NCBI RefSeq assembly: GCF_005048155.1 | Contig: NZ_SUMB01000010.1 | Coordinates: 248,001 to 312,000, forward strand | Reading direction: 5' to 3' | Length of the DNA stretch: 64,000 bases | Source: Streptomyces piniterrae | GTDB taxonomy: Bacteria > Actinomycetota > Actinomycetes > Streptomycetales > Streptomycetaceae | Part shown: in pieces, positions 1 to 7,328 of the stretch | Numbering within the stretch: position 1 is the stretch's first letter | Layout: every line of letters begins with the position of its first letter | Translations under genes and position numbers: made by a program | Notes under the pieces: model-generated | What the model was told of the DNA's origin: nothing | Database searches by the model: none | The model's input: the letters and a program-made list of their open reading frames with translations, nothing else

Positions 1-333
1 GGCCGCGGTACGGCGCTCGTACTCATGAGCGGTACTCAACCCGGGCCCGACCTGCGTAAGTACTGCGACGGGACGGTCTGGCGAGGCTGGCGGGGGCTCT
101 GAGGTGGCGTTCGTCTCAGATAGTAGGAAGCCCAAGTAATTGTGCAGACATCACGGCCGAGCTGTCTTAGCGTTGTAGAAGCCGAACGTCTCGCTCCATC
201 GAGCGACGGCGGATGCGGCCCGGTGCGCGAGCGCAGGTGACCCCTGCCGTGCCGAGGCCCCCGCCCCTTCCGGCCGCTTCTGGATCGACGCATCCCTCTT
301 GTTCTCGGGGCTCTGGCATAGGAGACGTGAATC
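1..333. other. upstream region, no gene called
   Basis: I see no convincing gene in this stretch. Open frames here have atypical third-position composition. The segment around 115-190 is AT-richer than the surroundings and probably holds the promoter of the small gene that follows, but I cannot place -10/-35 boxes with confidence. Confidence 0.4.
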
Positions 334-465
334 ATGGCCGAGACTGCCGTCCGCAGGACCCGTCACAGCGCCCGCACCACCAACGAAGCCGACCGCAGGG
401 CCGCCGCTGCCGCCCTCCAGCGGGCGCTCGACCGCCGCGACAACGGCGGCTCCACCGGACACTGA
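334..465 (+). CDS. conserved small Streptomyces protein, 43 aa
   Basis: A 43-residue basic, Ala/Arg-rich protein with no signal peptide or membrane segment. It starts at ATG 334 behind a clear AGGAG ribosome binding site at about 321-325. It is followed by a strong hairpin (502-530), so it looks like a monocistronic unit convergent with the phosphatase gene. I recognise no domain and propose no function. Small basic proteins of this type are common as conserved hypotheticals in Streptomyces. Confidence 0.6.
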   Translation: MAETAVRRTRHSARTTNEADRRAAAAALQRALDRRDNGGSTGH

Positions 466-501
466 TCCACTGCGCGCCGGACACCGATCCGCAGCGCGCC
501 G

Positions 502-530
502 GGGGCGGACCCGCGGTGCGGGCCCGCCCC
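502..530. terminator. hairpin between convergent genes
   Basis: Two 13-nt GC-rich arms (502-514 and 518-530) pair with one mismatch around a 3-nt loop. The hairpin lies between the stop codons of the small protein (+) and the phosphatase (-), so it can serve both directions. There is no U-tract, which is usual in Streptomyces. Confidence 0.7.
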
Positions 531-564
531 GATGGCCTAATCGTCGGCCCCCGGAAGCGTCCCG

Positions 565-2157
565 CTAGCGGGTCACCTCGAAGTGGTCCACGCGTTCACC
601 CGATTCGGCCAGTGCGGTGACCTTCATCCGGGGCCGGTGCCCCGGCTCGACCTCGACCGCGATGAACGAGAAGCCGGTGTAGCGCACCCGCGACCACTCC
701 ACCGTTTCCGTGGCCTTCTTCTGGTCCTTGGTCCAGTGGTACGTCTTCACCGCGTCGAGGTCCTTCACATGGCCCTCGTAGCTGTCGGGCACCGGGAAGT
801 CGTACAGCTTCCGGCCCGCGCCGCCCGCCGTCACGTAGACGATGCCCTCCCGCGAGGAGTCGACGCGCTCGCCGACCGGCACCTTCTTGGAGACCCGGCC
901 GCCCTTGATGGCGTCGGTCCGCTCGTAGACGTGGTTGTGGCCGTTGACGACCAGATCCACCTGGTGCTTCTCGAACAGCGGCAGCCAGGCGTCGCGCACC
1001 GCGCCGTCCGAGGCGTGCGAGTTGGTGGTGGAGAAGGCGCAGTGGTGGAAGAACACCACGATGAAGTCGATGCCGTCGGCGGCCCGCAGCTCGCCGAGGC
1101 GGCGGTCCAGCCAGCGGGTCTGCTTGCCGCCGGTGTAGCCCTGGTTGGCCGTGATCTCGTACGAGATGTCGTTGGCGTCCAGCGCGACGACCGCGACATT
1201 GCCGTAGGTGAAGGAGTAGACGCCGGGGGCGTTCTCGGCGTCGGGGCCGTTGTCGGGCAGTGTCCAGCGGGCGTTCTGGCCGCCGTAGCCGTTGGGGGAG
1301 TACCAGGCCTCCATGTCGTGGTTGCCGGTGGTCACCATCCACGGCACGGACTTGGCTACCGACTCGGTCTGGGCCAGGAACTGGTCCCACACCCGTGCGT
1401 CGTAGGCGTCGTCCTCGGAGCCGTCGCCGTCCGTGTCCGCGTAGCAGATGTCGCCCGCGTGCAGGTGGAACGCCGGGTTCTGACCCAGGATCAACTGGTC
1501 GTTGGCGAGCGCGTCGTAGCTGACGCCCTGGTCGCCGAAGGCGGTGAAGACGAACCTCTCGGCGCGCGCCGGGGCCGTGCGGAACGTGCCGACGGTCGAG
1601 AAGTGGCGCGGGTCGGCCGGGTCGAAACCGTCGTGGCCGACGCCGTAGTAGTACGTGGTGCCGGGCCGCAGCCCGTCCAGCGCGGCGTGCAGGTAGTACT
1701 GCTGCACCGCCGGCAGCTTCGAGGACAGCGACGGGGTGTGCAGGTCGCGCACCTCGGCCTCGATCTTGCGTCCCAGGTCCCACGGCTTGAGACCCACCCG
1801 CAGATACGGCCGCCGGACCGCGAACGGCACCTGCCAGGCCACCCGCATCTGGGTCCTGGGGTCGGCGCCGAAGGAGAGATGCCGGCCGAACGGCGCGACC
1901 AGCGAGCCGTCCACCGCGGTCGCGGCCCGCGACACGAGCAGCGAGGGCGCGCCGGCCTGGGCCGAGCCGGCCAGCAGACCGGTGCCGGCGATCACACCGG
2001 CGGTGGCGGCGGAGCTGCGCAGCAGGCCCCGGCGGCTCAGTTTCGTCCGCAGGTACTCGTGCTGCTCGGGCATGCTCATCCGGGTCGCGAGCTGCTCCGG
2101 TATACCGACGCGAGGGGTGTGCGAGGGCAGGGGGTTCCCCCGGGATTGTGCAGTCAT
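565..2157 (-). CDS. Tat-exported purple acid phosphatase-like metallophosphoesterase
   Basis: A 530-aa secreted phosphomonoesterase. The N-terminus carries a twin-arginine signal (SRRGLL near residues 41-46, then an Ala/Gly-rich hydrophobic stretch ending at AGSAQA). An N-terminal fibronectin-like purple acid phosphatase domain follows, then the calcineurin-like core. All five metal-binding blocks are visible in order: FGDQG, GDICYAD, GNHD, FFHH and GHNHVYERTD. The family hydrolyses phosphate monoesters with an Fe/metal dinuclear centre and probably scavenges phosphate here. An internal Met at residue 27 or 29 would give a more normal n-region and may be the real start. It diverges from leuB. 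No PHO box was recognised. Confidence 0.88.
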   Translation of the reverse strand: MTAQSRGNPLPSHTPRVGIPEQLATRMSMPEQHEYLRTKLSRRGLLRSSAATAGVIAGTGLLAGSAQAGAPSLLVSRAATAVDGSLVAPFGRHLSFGADPRTQMRVAWQVPFAVRRPYLRVGLKPWDLGRKIEAEVRDLHTPSLSSKLPAVQQYYLHAALDGLRPGTTYYYGVGHDGFDPADPRHFSTVGTFRTAPARAERFVFTAFGDQGVSYDALANDQLILGQNPAFHLHAGDICYADTDGDGSEDDAYDARVWDQFLAQTESVAKSVPWMVTTGNHDMEAWYSPNGYGGQNARWTLPDNGPDAENAPGVYSFTYGNVAVVALDANDISYEITANQGYTGGKQTRWLDRRLGELRAADGIDFIVVFFHHCAFSTTNSHASDGAVRDAWLPLFEKHQVDLVVNGHNHVYERTDAIKGGRVSKKVPVGERVDSSREGIVYVTAGGAGRKLYDFPVPDSYEGHVKDLDAVKTYHWTKDQKKATETVEWSRVRYTGFSFIAVEVEPGHRPRMKVTALAESGERVDHFEVTR

Positions 2158-2231
2158 GGCCCCGAATTTCCCATCGCCACCCGACAGTTACGGGTCCTCG
2201 GGGTGAACGCCGGCTGACCGGATTCCCATGT

Positions 2232-2246
2232 GTCCGTATGGCGGAC
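2232..2246. promoter_or_regulatory. GTCCG-N5-CGGAC dyad upstream of leuB
   Basis: A perfect 5-bp inverted repeat (2232-2236 and 2242-2246) with a 5-nt spacer lies 40 nt before the leuB start, in the divergent phosphatase/leuB intergenic region. It has the form of an operator for a dimeric regulator. The cognate protein is unknown. Confidence 0.35.
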
Positions 2247-2286
2247 GTTACGTGTCAATGAATGGGACGAAGAGTAGGGTCCAAAC

Positions 2287-3327
2287 ATGTCTCGCAGCAT
2301 TCGCCTCGCAGTGATCCCCGGTGACGGTATCGGCCAGGAAGTCGTGGCCCAGGGCCTCAAGGTCCTGACCGCGGTCCTCCCGCAGGACGTCAAGCTGGAA
2401 ACCAAGGAGTACGACCTTGGTGCCAAGCGCTGGCACGCGACCGGCGACACGCTCCCGGACGAGGAGTTGGCGTCGCTCAAGAACCACGACGCGATCCTGC
2501 TCGGCGCGATCGGCGACCCCTCCGTACCGTCCGGTGTGCTGGAGCGCGGTCTGCTGCTCAAGCTCCGCTTCGCCTTCGACCACTTCGTCAATCTGCGTCC
2601 GTCGAAGCTGTTCCCGAACACCGGCACCCCGCTGGCGGGCCGCCCCGAGATCGACTTCGTCGTGGTCCGCGAGGGCACCGAGGGCCCCTACACCGGCAAC
2701 GGCGGCAGCCTGCGCACCGGCACCCCCGCCGAGGTCGCCACCGAGGTCAGCGTCAACACCGCCTACGGCGTGGAGCGGGTGGTCCGGGACGCGTACGAGC
2801 GGGCCAACGCCCGCCCCCGCAAGAAGCTGACGCTGGTCCACAAGAACAACGTCCTGGTCTACGCCGGACACATGTGGAAGAAGATCTTCGACAAGGTCGG
2901 CGCGGAGTACCCCGAGGTCACCACCGACTATCTGCATGTCGACGCCGCGACGATCTTCTTCGTCACGCAGCCCGAGCGGTTCGACGTGATCGTCACGGAC
3001 AACCTCTTCGGCGACATCCTCACCGACCTGGCCGCGGCCGTCACCGGCGGCATCGGCCTGGCCGCCTCCGGGAACATCAACCCGACCGGCGAGTTCCCCT
3101 CGATGTTCGAGCCGGTGCACGGCTCCGCACCGGACATCGCGGGCACCGGCAAGGCCGACCCGACGGCGACCATCCTCTCCGTCGCCCTGCTGCTGCGCCA
3201 CCTCGGATACGAGACCGAGGCCGCGCGCATCGAGGCCGAGGTCGCGGCCGACCTGGAGGCCCGGGACGGGACCGCCCGCAGCACGGACGAGATCGGCGAC
3301 GCGCTCGCTGCACGAGTAGCGGGCTGA
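2287..3327 (+). CDS. leuB: 3-isopropylmalate dehydrogenase
   Basis: A 346-aa cytoplasmic NAD-dependent dehydrogenase that oxidatively decarboxylates 3-isopropylmalate to 2-oxoisocaproate, the third step of leucine synthesis. The family pattern is clear: GDGIGQE at the N-terminus, REGTEGPY, the catalytic Lys region HKNNVL, the metal-binding block NLFGDILTDLAAAVTGG, and the C-terminal GSAPDIAGTGKADPTA loop that contacts the cofactor. Length is normal for actinobacterial LeuB. It is followed by its own terminator and then ilvE, so leucine-pathway functions are clustered but not tightly co-translated. Confidence 0.97.
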   Translation: MSRSIRLAVIPGDGIGQEVVAQGLKVLTAVLPQDVKLETKEYDLGAKRWHATGDTLPDEELASLKNHDAILLGAIGDPSVPSGVLERGLLLKLRFAFDHFVNLRPSKLFPNTGTPLAGRPEIDFVVVREGTEGPYTGNGGSLRTGTPAEVATEVSVNTAYGVERVVRDAYERANARPRKKLTLVHKNNVLVYAGHMWKKIFDKVGAEYPEVTTDYLHVDAATIFFVTQPERFDVIVTDNLFGDILTDLAAAVTGGIGLAASGNINPTGEFPSMFEPVHGSAPDIAGTGKADPTATILSVALLLRHLGYETEAARIEAEVAADLEARDGTARSTDEIGDALAARVAG

Positions 3328-3349
3328 CGCCCGCGCACCCACCGTCACC

Positions 3350-3383
3350 GACAGCGCCGGGCCCTCGTGGTCCCGGCGCTGTC
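3350..3383 (+). terminator. leuB terminator
   Basis: A perfect 12-bp stem (3350-3361 with 3372-3383) closed by a 10-nt loop begins 22 nt after the leuB stop codon. Confidence 0.8.
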
Positions 3384-3517
3384 GGCGTTCGGCCTGTTCA
3401 CCCGGTCTGGGCTACCGCCGGGTTGGATGCGACCATCGGACCGGCACCGCGCACACGGTTCCGACCGCGGATTCCCACGAGCGATAATCGGACGTGGGTC
3501 GCCGTCCGCGAGAAAAC

Positions 3518-3546
3518 TTGGACGTCCACGTAACGACCGGTACGTC
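3518..3546 (+). promoter_or_regulatory. probable ilvE promoter
   Basis: TTGGAC at 3518-3523 and TACGTC at 3541-3546 are separated by exactly 17 nt, a plausible housekeeping sigma pair. It would give a leader of about 150 nt before ilvE. Inferred from spacing only. Confidence 0.4.
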
Positions 3547-3629
3547 CAGCACCAGGCCGTGTGCGCGGCCGCCGCAACCGCACCGGTGCCGCATCCCGGG
3601 GGACAGGCCCCCGGTCCCCGGCCGGAGGG

Positions 3630-3673
3630 CTGGGCCGGTGACCCTCCCCCAGCTCGCGCTGGGAGGGGCCCAG
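3630..3673 (+). promoter_or_regulatory. structured leader hairpin before ilvE
   Basis: Nested pairing: an outer CTGGGCC/GGCCCAG stem (3630-3636 with 3667-3673) encloses a CCCAGC-TCGC-GCTGGG hairpin. It ends about 32 nt before the ilvE ATG, upstream of the AAGGA ribosome binding site near 3692. It could be a processed leader or an attenuator-like element. There is no U-run after it, so simple intrinsic termination is unlikely. Confidence 0.4.
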
Positions 3674-3705
3674 GTATCGGAACACGCAGTGAAGGACACG
3701 CATTC

Positions 3706-4803
3706 ATGACGACGACGATCGAGCTCAAGCCCTCCTCGCACCCGCTGTCCGACGCGGAGCGGGAGCAGATCATGGCCAACCCCGGCTTCGGCCGCCACTT
3801 CACCGACCACATGGTGACGATCAAGTGGACCGAGGGCCGGGGCTGGCATGACGCCGAGCTCGTGCCGTACGCGCCGCTGTCCATCGACCCGGCCAACATG
3901 ACGCTGCACTACGCGCAGACGATCTTCGAGGGGCTGAAGGCGTACCGCCAGCCCGACGGCACCGTGGCCACCTTCCGGCCGGACGCCAACGCCCGCCGCT
4001 TCCAGGCCTCCGCCCGCCGCCTCGGCATGCCCGAGCTGCCCGTCGACACCTTCATCGCGGCCTGCGACGCGCTGGTCACCCAGGACAAGGCATGGGTGCC
4101 GGCCAGCGGCGAGGAGTCGCTCTACCTGCGGCCCTTCATGTTCGCCACCGAGGTCGGCCTGGGCGTCCGGCCGGCCAACGAGTACCTCTTCCTGGTCATC
4201 GCCTCGCCGGCCGGCGCGTACTTCCCCGGCGGGGTGAAGCCGGTCTCGGTGTGGCTGTCGGAGGAGTATGTGCGCGCCTGCCCCGGGGGCACGGGTGCCG
4301 CCAAGGCGGGCGGCAACTACGCCGCCTCCCTGGTCGCCCAGGCCCAGGCCGCCGAGCACGGCTGCGACCAGGTGGTCTGGCTGGACGCGATCGAGCGCCG
4401 CTGGATCGAGGAGATGGGCGGCATGAACCTGTACTTCGTGTACGGCGGAGACGCGGGGCGGCGGCGCATCGTCACCCCCGAGCTCACCGGTTCGCTGCTG
4501 CCCGGCATCACCCGTGACTCTCTGCTGCGGATCGCCCAGGACCTGGGCTACGAGGTCGCCGAGGGCCGTATCTCGGTCGACGACTGGAAGAACGGCAACG
4601 CCGACGGATCCCTCACCGAGGTGTTCGCCTGCGGCACCGCCGCCGTGATCACTCCGGTCGGCTCGGTGAAGTCCACCCGCGCCGGCTGGACGGTCGCCGA
4701 CGGCCGGCCGGGCGAGGTCACCATGAAGCTCCGCAAGGCGCTGCTGGACATCCAGACCGGCGCGAGCGCCGACACCCACGGCTGGATGCACCCGCTCGGC
4801 TAG
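3706..4803 (+). CDS. ilvE: branched-chain amino acid aminotransferase
   Basis: A 365-aa fold-IV PLP aminotransferase that interconverts Leu, Ile and Val with their 2-oxo acids. The PLP lysine lies in GAAKAGGNYAASL (K200); other family blocks are EEMGGMNL, GSLLPGITRDSLL and EVFACGTAAVITPVG. I chose ATG 3706 because an AAGGA site precedes it by 9 nt and the protein then starts MTTTIELKPS, typical of the family. The frame stays open far upstream, but that part is leader. A strong terminator follows. Confidence 0.97.
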   Translation: MTTTIELKPSSHPLSDAEREQIMANPGFGRHFTDHMVTIKWTEGRGWHDAELVPYAPLSIDPANMTLHYAQTIFEGLKAYRQPDGTVATFRPDANARRFQASARRLGMPELPVDTFIAACDALVTQDKAWVPASGEESLYLRPFMFATEVGLGVRPANEYLFLVIASPAGAYFPGGVKPVSVWLSEEYVRACPGGTGAAKAGGNYAASLVAQAQAAEHGCDQVVWLDAIERRWIEEMGGMNLYFVYGGDAGRRRIVTPELTGSLLPGITRDSLLRIAQDLGYEVAEGRISVDDWKNGNADGSLTEVFACGTAAVITPVGSVKSTRAGWTVADGRPGEVTMKLRKALLDIQTGASADTHGWMHPLG

Positions 4804-4820
4804 CCGACCAGGAAGTACGG

Positions 4821-4865
4821 CAGAGGGCCGCCCGGTGCGCATCTCGCGCGCCGGGCGGCCCTCTG
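4821..4865. terminator. bidirectional terminator, ilvE / permease
   Basis: A perfect 15-bp stem (4821-4835 with 4851-4865) sits between the ilvE stop and the end of the convergent permease gene. Confidence 0.85.
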
Positions 4866-4899
4866 TGTCTCTGCTGTGGATGTCGCCGTACGAGCCGGA

Positions 4900-6354
4900 C
4901 TAACCGGCGGGGACCGCGGCCGCCTCCGGCCTGCCGTCCGCCTCGCCGTCCGGGGTGTCCGCCGGGGCGGCGGGCGCGCCCTTGCCCGGGGACAGCACCA
5001 GGAAGACCGCGGCGGCCACGGCCGCCGCCAGCAGGAAGCTGACGTCGACGCCGCCCGTGTAGTCGACCAGCGGCCCGTGGTAGAGCGGGGTCTCGACGGC
5101 CGTCACGCCGATCGCCGAGCCCGCGGCCCAGGCGATCGTGGCGCGCGGGTTCCAGCCCGCCCGGAACCAGTACCGGCCGCCCTTGGTGCGCCGGTTGTAG
5201 ACCTGGAGCGATTCCGCGTCGTACTCGCCGCGGCAGCGCAGGAAGCCGATGACGGTGATCACCGCCCACGGCGTGCCGACCGCGGTCAGCAGCAGCACGA
5301 ACGACGTCATGGCGTCCTGCGCCTCCCAGGCGAAGTGACCGAAGTACACGAAACCCGTGGCGAGCGCGGCGACCACATAGGTCGCCTGGGTGCGGGTGGC
5401 GCGCGGCAGGATGGCGTCCAGGTCGAGGCCCATGGAGTAGAGCATCAGCCCGGCGTTGCCCACGGACCCGGCCGAGGCGGCGAGGAAGAGCGGGATCAGG
5501 AACCAGAAGGGGGCGCCGGCGACCAGGGGACCCGCGTAGTCCAGGGCCGAGTCCACCGCGAGCGCGGTGAACGTACCGAAGAGCTGCGGGATGAGCAGAC
5601 CGGCGACCAGGCCCAGGCAGGTGGCCCAGAACACCTTGCGGGAGCCGTGCCGGCGCGGCGAGATGTAGCGGGTGTAGTCGCCGAGCAGCGTGATGAACGC
5701 GATCGGGCCGCTGAGCCCGGCCGAGACCACGGCCAGCAGCCAGGTCGGCCAGAAGCCGCCCAGCAGGTACTCGGAGCCGGCGGGGGCCGCGGTGCTGAAG
5801 TGCGGGGCGTACGCGATCAGGCCGACGGCCAGCAGCAGGGTCATGCCGATGGCCAGCACCCGGCTCATCCGGAGCAGCAGGCGGTAACCGTAGACCGCGC
5901 CGAGCGCCGTACAGCCCGCGAGCAGGGCGTAGACCGCGGCGTACGTCAGGCCGGAGGCGGGCAGGCCGAAGAGGCGGGAGAGCGTGCCGACCACCGCGTC
6001 ACCGCCGACCCACAGGGTCAGTGCGGTGTAGCCGAGCGACAGCAGCAGACCGATCACCGAGCCGATCAGCCGGCCGCGGACGCCGAAGTGGGCGCCGCTG
6101 CTGGTGGACAGGTTGGTGCCGGTGCGCAGCGAGACGAGCGCGAGCGGCGCGGTGAGCACGGTGCCCACGAGGGTGCCCAGGACGAGCGAGGTCACGGACG
6201 GCCAGAAGCCCAGTCCGAAGGAGACCGGTAGCCACCCGAAGATGATCACGCCCAGGGCCAGGTTCGACCCGAGCAGGATGGAGACGAGGTCGCGCGGGCC
6301 GCTGGTGCGCTCCTCGTCAGGGATGGTGTCGACTCCGCGTTGTTCTATCGGCAT
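4900..6354 (-). CDS. NCS1-family nucleobase/cation symporter
   Basis: A 484-aa integral membrane protein with about 12 hydrophobic segments. The opening run after residue 24 (LVSILLGSNLALGVIIFGWL) and the segment TGTNLSTSSGAHFGVRGRLIG are typical of the cytosine/purine/allantoin permease (NCS1) family. Starts at ATG 6354 behind a GGGGAG site. It is divergent from ureAB, so the cargo may be a nitrogen-rich heterocycle or related N source rather than cytosine itself. That assignment is inference from context. It ends in an Ala/Gly/Glu-rich cytoplasmic tail. Confidence 0.85.
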   Translation of the reverse strand: MPIEQRGVDTIPDEERTSGPRDLVSILLGSNLALGVIIFGWLPVSFGLGFWPSVTSLVLGTLVGTVLTAPLALVSLRTGTNLSTSSGAHFGVRGRLIGSVIGLLLSLGYTALTLWVGGDAVVGTLSRLFGLPASGLTYAAVYALLAGCTALGAVYGYRLLLRMSRVLAIGMTLLLAVGLIAYAPHFSTAAPAGSEYLLGGFWPTWLLAVVSAGLSGPIAFITLLGDYTRYISPRRHGSRKVFWATCLGLVAGLLIPQLFGTFTALAVDSALDYAGPLVAGAPFWFLIPLFLAASAGSVGNAGLMLYSMGLDLDAILPRATRTQATYVVAALATGFVYFGHFAWEAQDAMTSFVLLLTAVGTPWAVITVIGFLRCRGEYDAESLQVYNRRTKGGRYWFRAGWNPRATIAWAAGSAIGVTAVETPLYHGPLVDYTGGVDVSFLLAAAVAAAVFLVLSPGKGAPAAPADTPDGEADGRPEAAAVPAG

Positions 6355-6498
6355 GAGGGCTCCCCTGAGAGGCCGGACAACTGTGTGCGAGCGGCGCTCG
6401 GCGCATGTGCGAGCGGTGCTCCGTGCGCGTTCTTCGCGCGGATTCTGTGGCTGGTTCCTGCGTGTCGCCCTTTGAGCGGAGTTCTAAAATCCGCTTAG

Positions 6499-6515
6499 TT
6501 AGAGCAGCGCTCAAT
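6499..6515. promoter_or_regulatory. TTAGAG-type operator-like site, permease side
   Basis: TTAGAG-N5-CTCAAT, an imperfect copy of the palindrome at 6568-6584, about 145 nt upstream of the permease start codon. It contains an internal perfect GAGC-N3-GCTC dyad (6502-6512). Two related sites in one divergent intergenic region suggest joint control of permease and urease genes. Confidence 0.4.
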
Positions 6516-6567
6516 GTGACTCATGCTTGCTCCCCAGGTCAATGCTTTCGGCTTGACTATTTGCGGG

Positions 6568-6584
6568 TTAGAGTGTTGCTCTAA
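6568..6584. promoter_or_regulatory. TTAGAG-N5-CTCTAA palindrome, ureAB side
   Basis: A perfect 6-bp inverted repeat with a 5-nt spacer, lying 28 nt before the ureAB ATG and just downstream of a TTGACT hexamer (6553-6558). Occupancy here would block the ureAB promoter. The TetR gene at 10265 is the nearest candidate regulator. Confidence 0.5.
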
Positions 6585-6611
6585 TCGAGTGATCGAGCTG
6601 GAGGTGACGGG

Positions 6612-7328
6612 ATGCGGCTGACCCCGACGGAACGCGACCGGCTGCTGCTGTTCGGCGCGGCCGAGCTGGCGCGGGCGCGCCGGGCCCGTGGACTGCGGCT
6701 GAATGTGCCCGAGGCGACCGCGTTGATCGCGGACACAGTCTGCGAGGCGGCGCGGGACGGGCGCCGCCTCGCTCAGGCCATCGAGGCGGCACGCGGTGTG
6801 CTCGGCCCGGACGATGTGCTGCCGGGCGTGGCCGACGTGGTCACCGAGGTGCATGTGGAGGCCGTCTTCGACGACGGCTCCCGGCTCGCGGTGGTCAGCG
6901 ACCCGATCCTCGGCGGCACGGGCGGCGACGGCGCGGAGGGCGGTGACCGGGGGGAGAGCGCGCCCGGCGCCGTACTCCCGGGGCCGGCCGACCCCGAGCC
7001 CGAGCCCGCCGTGGTGCTGACCGTGCGCAACACCGCGACGGTGCCCATCAGCGTCACGTCCCACTTCCACTTCTTCGAGGTCAACCCCCGGCTGCACTTC
7101 GACCGCGGCGCCGCCTACGGCATGCGCCTGTGCGTGCCGGCCGGCTCGTCGCTGCGGTTCGACCCCGGCGGCGCCTCGGAGGTCGGTCTGGTGCCGATCG
7201 GCGGCGACCGGATCGCGATCGGCTTCGCCGGTCTCGTCGACGGCCCGCTGGACGCGCCGGGCGCGAAGGCACAAGCGCTGCGGCGGGCGGCCGCCTGCGG
7301 CTACCTGGGAGCGGAGGAGCAGGCATGA
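6612..7328 (+). CDS. ureAB: urease gamma-beta fusion subunit
   Basis: A 238-aa fusion of the two small urease subunits. Residues 1-100 are UreA (MRLTPTERDRLLLFGAAELARARRARG, then the LNVPEATALI and VLPGVADVV blocks). From about residue 135 the sequence is UreB (TVRNTATVPISVTSHFHFFEVN and LHFDRGAAYGMRL). The linker is Gly/Asp-rich. Gamma and beta chains scaffold the nickel active site on UreC. GGAGG precedes ATG 6612. The stop overlaps the ureC start (ATGA), so the two are translationally coupled. Confidence 0.95.
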   Translation: MRLTPTERDRLLLFGAAELARARRARGLRLNVPEATALIADTVCEAARDGRRLAQAIEAARGVLGPDDVLPGVADVVTEVHVEAVFDDGSRLAVVSDPILGGTGGDGAEGGDRGESAPGAVLPGPADPEPEPAVVLTVRNTATVPISVTSHFHFFEVNPRLHFDRGAAYGMRLCVPAGSSLRFDPGGASEVGLVPIGGDRIAIGFAGLVDGPLDAPGAKAQALRRAAACGYLGAEEQA

